From: Hansfordia pulvinata
Lineage: Eukaryota; Ascomycota; Sordariomycetes; Xylariales
Reading direction: 5' to 3'
Length of the DNA stretch: 64,000 nt
NCBI GenBank assembly: GCA_006538405.1
Contig: BJKQ01000006.1
Span: 1,325,001-1,389,000, forward strand
Below the pieces are notes generated by a model. It did not search any database. It worked only from the letters and a program-made list of their open reading frames with translations, and was not told where the DNA came from. Position numbers and translations under genes: made by a program. How positions within the stretch are numbered: the stretch's first letter is position 1; each line of letters starts with the position of its first letter. Positions 45,969 to 54,984 of this stretch are shown one piece after another.

Positions 45969-46307
45969 AAAAAAACTGACGCCCGCCCCTGGGAGGAGGA
46001 GAAACACAGCGTCGGGACCGGCGACGTCGCGACGTGGCTGCGCTACGCCCTGGGAAACTTTGTCGTCTCCGCCGCCGACCAACAAGCTGCTGCTGCCGCC
46101 GCCGCCGCTGCTGCTGCTGCCGCCGCCGAAGGGCAGGGTACCACCGCCTCGGACAACGAGGACGACGACCAAGACAGCGGGGACCCCGTGCCCGTCGGCG
46201 CGCTCGGCACAGACGGCGAGTTCGTCTGCCCCCGGGTCGGCAGCGGGGCAGGAGAAGACGACGGGAGACCCGGCTTCGTCCTGGTCGGATACCACGTTGG
46301 AGGCTGA
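44956..46307 (+). CDS. Secreted protein of unknown function, dominated by simple repeats
   Basis: Signal peptide MPGRALTLTLALYLYVTLALA, then a Pro-Val repeat (PVPVPVPVPVPEP), Asp, Ser and Gly runs, and a non-repetitive core: CAAGVVLAPFAPPYARGG, CLRLLRAVEGRGPGWWTVA and VEGCAFDVWARQP. Exon 1 is 44956-45715 (GTGAGT donor) and exon 2 is 46010-46307, giving GTGDVATWLRYALGNFVVSA, an Ala run, and GEFVCPRVG ending in GFVLVGYHVGG. For the two to join in that frame, one base must be missing in the G-runs at 45611-45622; the (GAC)n tract then reads poly-Asp. Without it the tract is poly-Thr, and splicing leads into a Pro/Leu-rich frame open to 46383, which looks less like protein. About 352 residues. 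Function unknown. Confidence 0.6.
45634..45693 (+). repeat. (GAC)n microsatellite, about 20 units
   Basis: Near the end of exon 1 of the secreted repeat protein. Read as Asp, Thr or Arg depending on frame; I favour Asp. Confidence 0.9.
45929..45962. repeat. (AG)n microsatellite in an intron
   Basis: About 16 AG units in the 294-base intron (45716-46009) of the secreted repeat protein gene. Confidence 0.95.
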
Positions 46308-47013
46308 AGCTTCCCCGATTTGGGGTGGTGTTCTGGCGGATTCTCAGAGGGTGCTCCGGATGAATAGGCTGTTGGAAGGCTGATCTAGCGATCATTTATC
46401 GGTTGATGTATTACTGAGTTGAAACTTTTGAAGATTGCCAGGCTCGATTGGGGCAGTCTAATAATAATAAGCCATCACTTCCCAGCTCCTCTGCAAGGAG
46501 AGTCCAGATGTCAAAGTGTCCGCCCGTTACCAGTTTTTTCAAGACAAGACAGCGGTCTGGATATCTCCGAGCCCGTCTGCTTCACCACAACAGACAGCAC
46601 GTGCGGCGCATGGCGTCATCACCTTCTGGCCCATTTTCGGCTACTCTTCTCCCGTGTGGGCTGACCACGTCTGCATTTAAAGGAAATACCTGCTGCCAGA
46701 CTCCATGCCCACATTGTGCTTTCCAGAGCAGATTGAATGCCAAAATACTTTTTTCTATTCAAGAACGCCTTCTAATGCTGGAACCGAAGGCCATCTACCA
46801 GTATCCTTCGAGAAACCGACTTTGCCAAACGACTCCTTCCGATGCGGGGGTATCATGGTGAGAGAGTAAAACGCCAGTCGAACAAGATGTACAAAATCGG
46901 GCAGGGCAACCGCGCAATGAGCGTCGGAACACGGCCAGAAAACGTGGACAGTCCAGCCAGGGCAGCCAGAGGCATCGCCGGCCGATCTGCACCGGATACT
47001 ACCCGTATCTCCC
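46308..47013. other. Convergent intergenic region
   Basis: About 700 bases between the 3' ends of the secreted repeat protein gene and the cyclin gene, part of it 3' untranslated sequence. No gene seen. Confidence 0.5.
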
Positions 47014-48654
47014 TCACCGTCGACTGCCGCGGTCCCCTCTTTCCGGCCTGTCGCCCGGGCCTCCGCGCCCGCGCCCGCGCCCACCTCTCCCCCGCTCGCC
47101 GCCTCTCCCTCCACGCTCACCGCCTCGGCCGCCGCGATCACCGCCCCTGGGGCCGCCGCGTCCCCGCGCGCGACCGCCACGCCAACCACTGTCAAAATCC
47201 CCTCGCGAACTGTACGGGCCGCCACGGCCTCCGCGACCGCTGGGTCCGTTCGAAGGACCGCCGCGGCCGCTGACGCCGTGCCCGCCTTGGCCTCTGGAGC
47301 CACGGGGCTCGCGGGGTGGATCGGGGTGTTCCGAGATTTCCTCCTCAACCTCAAATACCACCTCTTCGTATTCGTCTTGGGTATACTGGAGATAGATGAC
47401 GCGCTCATGCTTCGCCTCTTCGACATCAAATGCATAGCGTTTGGTGTTCTCCGAGGACTTGTGCGGGCCGCCGCCGTTCCTCGAGTCGTGCGCTCCAGCG
47501 GGAGACTTGGGTGTCTTCGAAACGGACAGATCGTCACAACCATCGCATTGGATGTAGTAGCGGGGAAGACGCTTGCGGTCAAGCTCTTTGTTAATCTTGA
47601 TCTTGGCTTCAACAAGGTCTTCCGCCGTGAACATGTCGCTCAGCAACGTGTGCTTGAAATGGAGCGTATACAGATCGAGCAGGTCGAGAAGGACCTCGGT
47701 GACCCAAACACGCTTCGAGTGGTGTCGTTCTTCGGGCTCCGAGATGCGGAATCGATCGAGGTGATTGCCGGTCAGCATGGCGGTCAGCTCGCAGATGGCC
47801 AGAGCCATGGTCCAGGTGGTGGCCTTGAGCGGGGCGTAGGTGCGGTAGAGATCGATGCAGATGGGGAAGGCGACGCGAACAAAAGCCTTGGGATTCGGGT
47901 CGACGGCAGCGATCTTTGTGCGTATCAACTTGGCAAGTAAGGTCTCGGGGTGGCGGACGCGGAAGTCGAAGCCAATGGTCTGGAGCACGATGCGCTCGAG
48001 ACCGATGACCAGCTTGGCAGGTTGTTCGTAGGCCTGCATCGACCAGGTTAGCACGTATGACGGCGGCGACCGATGCCCGGGGAAGACTGACCTTGTCGTC
48101 AGGATGTGTGCGGGGAGCGTCAGGGTTAAGGGCGTTCGCCTTGGCACACATGATCTCCTTAGGCTTCTTGGGGGTGTCCTCGGCCTTGCAGGCCACCAGA
48201 AGGCAGGCGAGCGCGGCCTCGTTGTAGTTGAATTCGGACTTGTGGTGCTGGAGGACCAGGCGATGGTAGAAGGTGGCGGCGGCGACGAACGTCTTCATGG
48301 GGCTGCGGAGCGCGTTGCTGGTCAGTCGGGCGGGCGGGTCTTGTGCTCGGGGTCGGGCGGGAACACATACAGCTGGAGGTGATTCCGAACGACATTGATC
48401 ATCTGGACGCCGGTGACGCGGTGATGGTCGTGGGCGCCGCGGTCGAGGCCGCGCTGGGCCATGGACCGGCGGATGTCCTTCTCGAACATGTACTGGCTGC
48501 TGACGTTGAGCTCGCCGATAGGAGGCCCTCCGGCCTTGACCGCATGGTCGACGGTGGCAGAGACGGAGGCCGATTTGGGCGCAGTGCCAGCCATCTCGTG
48601 GTCGCCGTCGGCATCGCGGCTGGCGGCAGACGCGGCCGTCATGGGCTGGTCCAT
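47014..48654 (-). CDS. Ctk2-like cyclin, CTD kinase beta subunit, with a C-terminal RGG tail
   Basis: A transcription-type cyclin of 504 residues. In yeast, Ctk2 activates Ctk1, which phosphorylates Ser2 of the RNA polymerase II CTD during elongation. Exons read leftward: 48371-48654, 48092-48302 and 47014-48033; the first intron has GTATGT and CTGAC. Cyclin box: LPMKTFVAAATFYHRLVL, EAALACLLVACKAEDTPKKP and GLERIVLQTIGFDFRVRHPE, the family-typical KxEDTxKKP and FDFRVxHP motifs. A second, weaker repeat follows (LKATTWTMALAICELTAMLTG). From about residue 420 the tail is rich in RGG and GRGG units, an RNA-binding type sequence absent from yeast Ctk2. A P-TEFb cyclin (Pch1) is the alternative; the FRVRHP motif favours Ctk2. 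Nuclear. Confidence 0.83.
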
Positions 48655-49554
48655 GGTTGTTGGGCGTGCGCGTGCGCGCTGGGGTTGGCACTGCAGCCTC
48701 TCGGGACGTGGCGGGCCGTCGTGCGGCGTGGGCGGCGCGGGTGCTGGGCGAGCAGGAGTCGGGCGCCGTGAGGGATGGAGGCGGCTCGTGAGTTCGGCGG
48801 CGGCATTCCAGTCCGGGCGTGGACTCACGATGGTGGCCTGGCCGAGGAGGAGAGCCGTTGCGAGGGCGGGCAGCTGGATTGCGAGCGAGGTCTTCGCAGC
48901 AAGGTGCGCGGGTACCTCCCAATTAATACTTGTACTCGTACGTGCAGGCAGGCACGAGACGGCCGTGATGACCGGCAGCTTCCTGCATTTCCAACGCGTT
49001 CCGTTTCTGGCCGACCTAGCCTATTTGGGCGCTAGCATGGACGCCCTGTTAACGTGGATATCAGGTTGCATTTTACGTTACCTACCTCCATAGGTATGAC
49101 TTCCCGTCGGATCTGCTTTATTATCAGAGCCAACCTCTCTGACCTCCTGCGCGCTGCATCGCTCATTCGCTGGATTCATTGCTCAGCTCTGCATTTGCGC
49201 GGATTGAGAACCTAGTCCTGAGTTTGAATACCCTTGATTCCAAGGTGCATGTGATTGAAAGAGGCTGCCACCATGTACCTCTCTGTCTCTGTCGTCCGTA
49301 CTCAGTCGACAGCAGATATAGCAAAGAATTTCTTCACATCGCCGACAGAAAGACGATACGAAATACGGATCAACAGCTAGATATCGAGTCTTTCTGCAAG
49401 GAAGTCAAAGCTTGGAAACTGCCTACCTTACTTTCTCGACCTGCAGCTCACTCAAAAATCAACGGTCCCACCAGCCCCGTACAACGCCACCGCAGCAAAC
49501 CTCCCACCAGACACTCGCGCTCCCGACCCCTTACAACCCCGACACCCTCTGTTC
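48655..49554. other. Intergenic region, promoter of the cyclin gene
   Basis: About 900 bases. TACTCGTA at 48933 and a TACCTACC word near 49080. No gene seen. Confidence 0.5.
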
Positions 49555-50925
49555 CTATTCCTTGCGCTCGTGCTCGACCAGCGGGTGGTCGGTGTTGAGC
49601 CGCGGCGTGTTCTCGTCCATGAGCTTGTGCGCCAGCGACACGGGCGCCGCCCCGCCGCCGCCCCCGCCGCCCCCGGCCTGCTGCTCCTGCTGCTTCTGCT
49701 GCTCCAGGCGCTGCTCGTCCTCCGGGTGCTTGTCCGACGGGTCGCCCTCGGCAAACAGGTCGCTGATGCGCCGCGGGTCGTCCGTCACCTGCTTCCACAC
49801 GGCGAAGCTGGTCGCGAACTCGCGGTGCTTGCCGATCTGCACCGAGTCCAGCAGCGCCAGCGCGAAGGTCTGGCAGTTGTTGTCGATCAGGTCGTACGCG
49901 GGGCGCTTCTCCCGCATCTTGGCTATCGTCATCTCGGCTGCGCCGCGTTCCAGGCTCGTTAGCAGCGTGCCTTGTTCTCGTTTCGTCCTTTCCTCCCCTA
50001 TTCTAGCCAAAAATTCGGTTCCTAGAATATGGAGGAAGAGGGGGCGGAGAGGGGTCATGGAAAGCCCGCGTTGAAACAAGTCTTGCTACTTACCAGCGTT
50101 CCGCAGCGCCTCGTCGTTGAACCTCGTCTGGCCCACCTCGAACGTGTGCCACTCGTCCCGCTTGACCTTCTCGTTGATGTAGATGACGTCAAAGTGCTCG
50201 TCCTGCGCGCGAAGGGTTTGCGCCATGGCTGTCAGCAACCGAGGCTCTTTTCGTACGACCTCAGCATCTCCCGTCCATCGCCGCCTCCCATGCCCTTCTT
50301 TCGATCTTCTCGTAGGGTAAACTCACCATCCACAGCTGGTGCACGTAGTCGCCGACGAGGATGGCCCAGTGTTGCGTCGGGTCCGGGCAGCGGCGGATCT
50401 CCTCGGTGATCATGCGCCCGACCCCCGTGCGCTCGGCGAACCACTTGCCCGCCATGCCCGCCACCGGGTGCCAGCCCACCTCGACCCGGCGGGCGGGCCC
50501 GCTGATGTCGACGGGGCCCGGCGGCACCACGTTGGGCCGGTGGCCCAGGCCCAGCGACGACTGCAGCGCCGCCTTGCCCTTCTCGAACCCGTGGTCCAGC
50601 TCCTCTCTGCCCCAGTCCAGGCCCTTCTTCCTGTTTGCCGCCGTCGAGTCAGCGCGGGGTGGAAGGTTGCAGGCTCACGATACGTGGAGTTTGAGGGGCA
50701 ATGACACAGAATTAGTGCGCGACGTGTTCAGGCATCGATGGGTGGCCGTGAAGCGTAAAGGGCCGACTTCATAGAGCCCCCACGACGGCCCCAAAAGGCT
50801 CGCACACAGCTCACATGAAACCAGAGCCGCCGGTAGGCGAGATGCGCGAGAACTTACATGAAACCGTCCATCCTGTGCAGCACGTGGTGCACGCCGTGAT
50901 CGTCTCCGTTGTGGTGATGCGGCAT
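49555..50925 (-). CDS. LRAT/PPPDE-like (papain-fold) domain protein
   Basis: A 287-residue protein with a permuted-papain-like core. Exons read leftward: 50858-50925, 50327-50630, 50094-50202 and 49555-49937; all phases agree. The His box is TQHWAILVGDYVHQLW, followed by DVIYINEKVKRDEWHTFEVG. The Cys box is AYDLIDNNCQTFALALLDS, so the order is His then Cys as in LRAT and DeSI/PPPDE proteins. The N-terminus is His-rich (MPHHHNGDDHGVHHVLHRMD). A Gln/Gly-rich linker lies near the C-terminus. It may be an acyltransferase or a desumoylating-type protease; which cannot be told. No signal peptide. Confidence 0.72.
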
Positions 50926-52245
50926 CCGAATCACGCCGTTTGCTTCGAGGGGGAGAGGGCAGAGAGCAATGCAGCTCAGCCCGAGACTAGCTAGCCCAGA
51001 CGCACGGCCAGTAGAGGGAACACCTGGGTCTGGGAGACTCTCAGTGGTTTGCTGCAGACGTGGCAACTGGCCGCGATAACACGCGGGTCGCTCAAGGGTT
51101 GCCTGTGGGAGCCGGAGGCGGGAAATGGGACCAGATCTTGTCGATAGATGGCGACGAGCCGAACTCAAAGTCGCGGCCTGGTTAAACGCACGTGTATGGG
51201 CTCGAAGGTTGCGTTGGTCTGGTAGGTTTGCGTGGATCAGAGCCGGGGCCGGGACCTGAGATCCCCTGAAAGCAGCGTGCGACTCGCACCAGACGACGCC
51301 GGGCCTCGCCTCGTCACCCCACTCCTCCCTCCCTCCTCCTCATCCCCTTTCACTCATGCGGGGAGGGGCGCGACGGCCCACGACTGCCCTGCCCCTCATC
51401 TGTTTGGGCGATCTCACGACGTGCACGAGCTTCGTCATTGGCGCAGGGGCGGGCTGCTGACCCACTGCGTCTTCCCTATGTCATGCTGGGCCCGCGACCC
51501 GGCGCCTCTACTCGGATTCTGGTGCAATGCCCCTGTACTCGTAGGCTGATGGCCTGAACATCGTCTTGGCAGTGCGAACCGCCGTGTCGACTAAATTGAT
51601 CTGTTGTGTATTTTTTTCTTACATTATTCATGACATGCCTCTGCCCCATGTTTTCGCCCTTCCCATATATATCGAGCGGTTTGCACTCTTACCCGGTCAT
51701 GTGGCCTGCATGGCAACCGAGTTTGTTGCGACCATGCGACTCTGTCGCAAACACCTCCTCGAGCTGACACTATAGCCGGGCTCCGGTACGCCATGTATGC
51801 GGGCGCTTGCCGAGTGTATGTCATGTTGACGGGTGCAACCGAGAAAGGCCGAGATCGCGGAATTTGCGACCACTGCCCTGCGATCGGGCACCACCAGCCG
51901 AGCCGCGGAGTCGTCGACAGCGGCTGACAGGCAGCGATAACAGGCGCAATACCAGAAGCGAAGCTGCCACGCCACCTGCTTCGGTTGGCTGACCGTGGAG
52001 CTGTCAACGCCGCAATGAAGAATGCGCAGGTCCTATCCAGTCGCAGCCGTCTGAACAGCGTGAAGGGATCTTCCAGGCCAACTTAATAGCTCGCCTCAGT
52101 CAGCAGGATTCGACGGGTAGTGCAATCGACGCTGGCGACTCGACCAGATGCCTAGCCGCGCGATCACCATGCTGGGCTGGGAGATCCGCTTGTGCTTCCC
52201 AGCGTCCAAGACCTGTGGCGCACACAGAGATCGAGCACTTCAGCC
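50926..52245. other. Intergenic region, no gene seen
   Basis: About 1.3 kb between the LRAT-like gene start and the TAM41 stop, both genes reading leftward. TACTCGTA at 51536. Short ORFs only. Confidence 0.5.
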
Positions 52246-53898
52246 TCACGAAGCCTTCTTGTCCTTTGACTCTTTGCTTCCTTCCCGGAACTTGGACATC
52301 TTCTCGCCCATGTACCGAGAGCTCCGGCTGATGCCTGCGGTAAAGAAGCTCTTGACGGTCTGCGAGGTGCTGGGCCAATTGATGGTCTTCTTGATCACAC
52401 CGCGCACATGGTTGCGCAGCTCCTCAGGCTCGCCGATGGCGATACGGCGCTCGAATCCGCCGCCCTGTTGGCGACGGAAGGTACCGGTGGACCCTTCCTC
52501 TTCGCGACTTTCCGCCATCATCCGATCAAACTCGCCGCGGGGGATCTGGAACTTCTTCTGGTACTCAAAGTACAGCTTGGACCGGAAGCTTGATGGAAGT
52601 CGGCGCACCATGTTTCCGCGTTTGATGGGGTCCATGTCCTGCTGCAACCGCAGAACAGAGTCGGTCTTCCAGATCCAGTCCTCTCCCTTGCAGTCCGGGC
52701 TAGTGAACTCGACATTGGGCATAGACTCAATCAGCGGCACATACAGCCGGCGGAAGTTGAGCATGTTGTGGTTCACAATGTTGGCCACTTTGCGGGGATT
52801 CTCCGTCGGGAAGGCCATGCGGGGATCACCAAGATAGCTGATGCCCGCGATCGTCGCGTACAGCTCCTGCTCGGTGAATGACGGCGGCAGAAGAAGCAGG
52901 GCCGTTCTCAGAGCACCCAACAGGTTGATCTGGTTGGCCAGGCGTACCTGAGGGTGGTCGCGCAGAATCTTGACCGGCTTGTGCAGGCGACCCGCAAGGT
53001 AGAGAGTGTCCCAGTTTCGCAGATCGTTGCACAGGGTGTCAATATTGACAACACCATATTTGATAAGGGTACCGTCGACGGTAACATATGGGTTGAAGTA
53101 CACCCCGGCGCCCCATTGGTCCTGGGTCCAGGAAACGGCGCCCGATCCCAGCGAGCCGAGACCCGAGTAGTGATCGCGGTGCTGTTTGAGATTCAGCGAG
53201 TGAAAGTGCTGTGTATGCTGAACGCCAAAGATGAAATCAATCATTTTGGGTGAGCCGTCCTGGGCCTTCTGAATCGCGGCATGGGGCTTGGAGTGGACCG
53301 CTTTGATGGCGGCATCGGAAGCAGGGCTGCCAGTAGACTGGGGGAACACGCCAGATCCGTACGCGAAGGCATATCGAATCGGCGCGCGGAACCTCCAGAG
53401 CATCTGGCGCATGGCCTCCTTGAACTCCTGGTTGATGACCATGTGCTGGTTTACCCCAAAGTTGGCATAGGGAAGCTCCGTGAACTTTTCAATGTCGAAG
53501 TTTGGGTCTTTCTCCCAGTCGTGGTCGGGCGCATAGTCAGTCGAGGAGCTGGAGAAGAACTGTGACTGCGAAAAAGGCTCTCCTGGTTGATTGGCAGCAT
53601 TGGCGGCGGATTCGGCGGCCGAGTCTTTTCCCTGTGCGTCCTTGACTTGGGCTGAAGCAGACGTCTTGGACAGGTCGGAGCCGGACCTCGCGGTGGTGGT
53701 TGTGAAGGACCGAAGAGGTCGGATTTCGGGGTGCTGGGAGGAGGGAGCGGCGCGGATTTGAGGCTTGCCAGATAGGGAGAGTTGGTGATATTGGTGGGCG
53801 GGGATTTTGGGGTGGAGTGACGGAAGGAGTCGCAGCGAGGGACGAGGCGCACCGGCGCGAATGCGCGGCATGGTGGAGTGGGTGGCTCGGAACGACAT
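52246..53898 (-). CDS. TAM41: Mitochondrial CDP-diacylglycerol synthase Tam41
   Basis: A matrix-side, inner-membrane enzyme that makes CDP-diacylglycerol from phosphatidic acid and CTP, the first committed step to cardiolipin. The single exon codes 550 residues. The nucleotidyltransferase motif is RYAFAYGSGVFPQ (Gly-Ser) with the catalytic Asp in PKMIDFIFGV. The next signatures are HYSGLGSLGSG, GAGVYFNPYV and KYGVVNIDTLCNDLRNWDTLYLAGRLHKP. The N-terminus is Arg/Ser-rich with few acids, a mitochondrial presequence, followed by a disordered Ser/Ala linker to about 115. Yeast Tam41 is 385 residues; fungal orthologues are usually longer. Starts at 53898 and 53871 are both possible; a TATAAA on this strand only a few bases upstream of 53898 slightly favours the second. 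Confidence 0.95.
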   Translation of the reverse strand: MSFRATHSTMPRIRAGAPRPSLRLLPSLHPKIPAHQYHQLSLSGKPQIRAAPSSQHPEIRPLRSFTTTTARSGSDLSKTSASAQVKDAQGKDSAAESAANAANQPGEPFSQSQFFSSSSTDYAPDHDWEKDPNFDIEKFTELPYANFGVNQHMVINQEFKEAMRQMLWRFRAPIRYAFAYGSGVFPQSTGSPASDAAIKAVHSKPHAAIQKAQDGSPKMIDFIFGVQHTQHFHSLNLKQHRDHYSGLGSLGSGAVSWTQDQWGAGVYFNPYVTVDGTLIKYGVVNIDTLCNDLRNWDTLYLAGRLHKPVKILRDHPQVRLANQINLLGALRTALLLLPPSFTEQELYATIAGISYLGDPRMAFPTENPRKVANIVNHNMLNFRRLYVPLIESMPNVEFTSPDCKGEDWIWKTDSVLRLQQDMDPIKRGNMVRRLPSSFRSKLYFEYQKKFQIPRGEFDRMMAESREEEGSTGTFRRQQGGGFERRIAIGEPEELRNHVRGVIKKTINWPSTSQTVKSFFTAGISRSSRYMGEKMSKFREGSKESKDKKAS

Positions 53899-54984
53899 CG
53901 TCTTTATAGCGCGGCGGTGTCGGCTGAGTAGTATGGAGATTCGAGAAAGAGTGTAGGCAGAGTCGAGAATCGGGTGACGCGTTTGTGAGAGGCAGCTCAA
54001 GCCGCAGGTTGGTTACGGGGTAAAGTGAGCCATGTCCGTATGGAATGGGAGCTGGTGTTCGAACGTTGGCCGGCAGCAGAGACGCCGGGTGGACGAATAG
54101 TCGGAAGAGGATGACGAGATAATGCCCAGACAGTGAGATGCCGCAGAGCCGTGGTGGAGGTGTTGGCCCCAAAATGGTGTGGCGGCGGGTGAGGATGGGA
54201 AAATGTGAAGCTCGGCCGGCGACGCGGCGATCGACCTGAACCTTGGCCGTCCTGACCTGAGCTAATCCCAAGCGAGCCGCTGCCGGGGCTGTTCCGAGCC
54301 TGCCCAGCCGGCGGACCCCGAAGACCGGTACTTGATGCTGTAGGCAGACGAGGTACTGGGCACACAAGACAAGCCAGGAGGCCGAGTATTGCATTTCGAG
54401 GTGCAGGCTCAGTCCGGGCTTAGACCCTGCACGTAGAGGTAGAGGTACATCTAAAGCCGGCCCGAGCACGGACGAGACGGCGCATACTCTCGGCGCACAC
54501 GTATTCCTGGGGTGGATCTGGACGGCTGGACAAAGCAGCTGCACCTTCGTGGTACCTTGCGTGCTTGGCCAACCCCTGCATGTCTAGACCCTCTCGCTGA
54601 CACCGCCAAAACGTGGCCCACCGTTCCAAGAAACGGAAAGCCCGAAACGGTCCTGCATTTATCCGTTTCGAAAACGGGAGAATGGAAGTTCTGGCAAGAA
54701 ACGGTGCTGCCCCCGTCAATGCGACTGCTGTACCGACTGGCGCAGCTTCCCAAACAAAAACAATATTGCTAGATGCGGTTGGAACAATCAGCTGCCACCA
54801 CACGCGGCACTGACGACCTGCGCATCTTCGCAATCGCGGCCCAGGCTCACCTGCCCCGAACAAAGACCCAAAGGCGGGCTTCTCTACATCACCAGTCGTT
54901 CACACAAGCCCTGCTCCCTATCCAGCTTCACCTCACTTGTCGCGTCCCGCCGCGTCGGCGCACCCAGGGACTGCTGCCCACGTC
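53899..54984. other. Divergent intergenic region of TAM41 and MAD1
   Basis: About 1.1 kb shared upstream region. A long overlapping ORF on the minus strand is only an extension of TAM41 shadow frames. No other gene seen. Confidence 0.5.

Noticed and set aside
53537..54544. 335-codon minus-strand ORF upstream of TAM41
   Set aside because: It overlaps TAM41 in another frame and lacks motifs; upstream portion is promoter.
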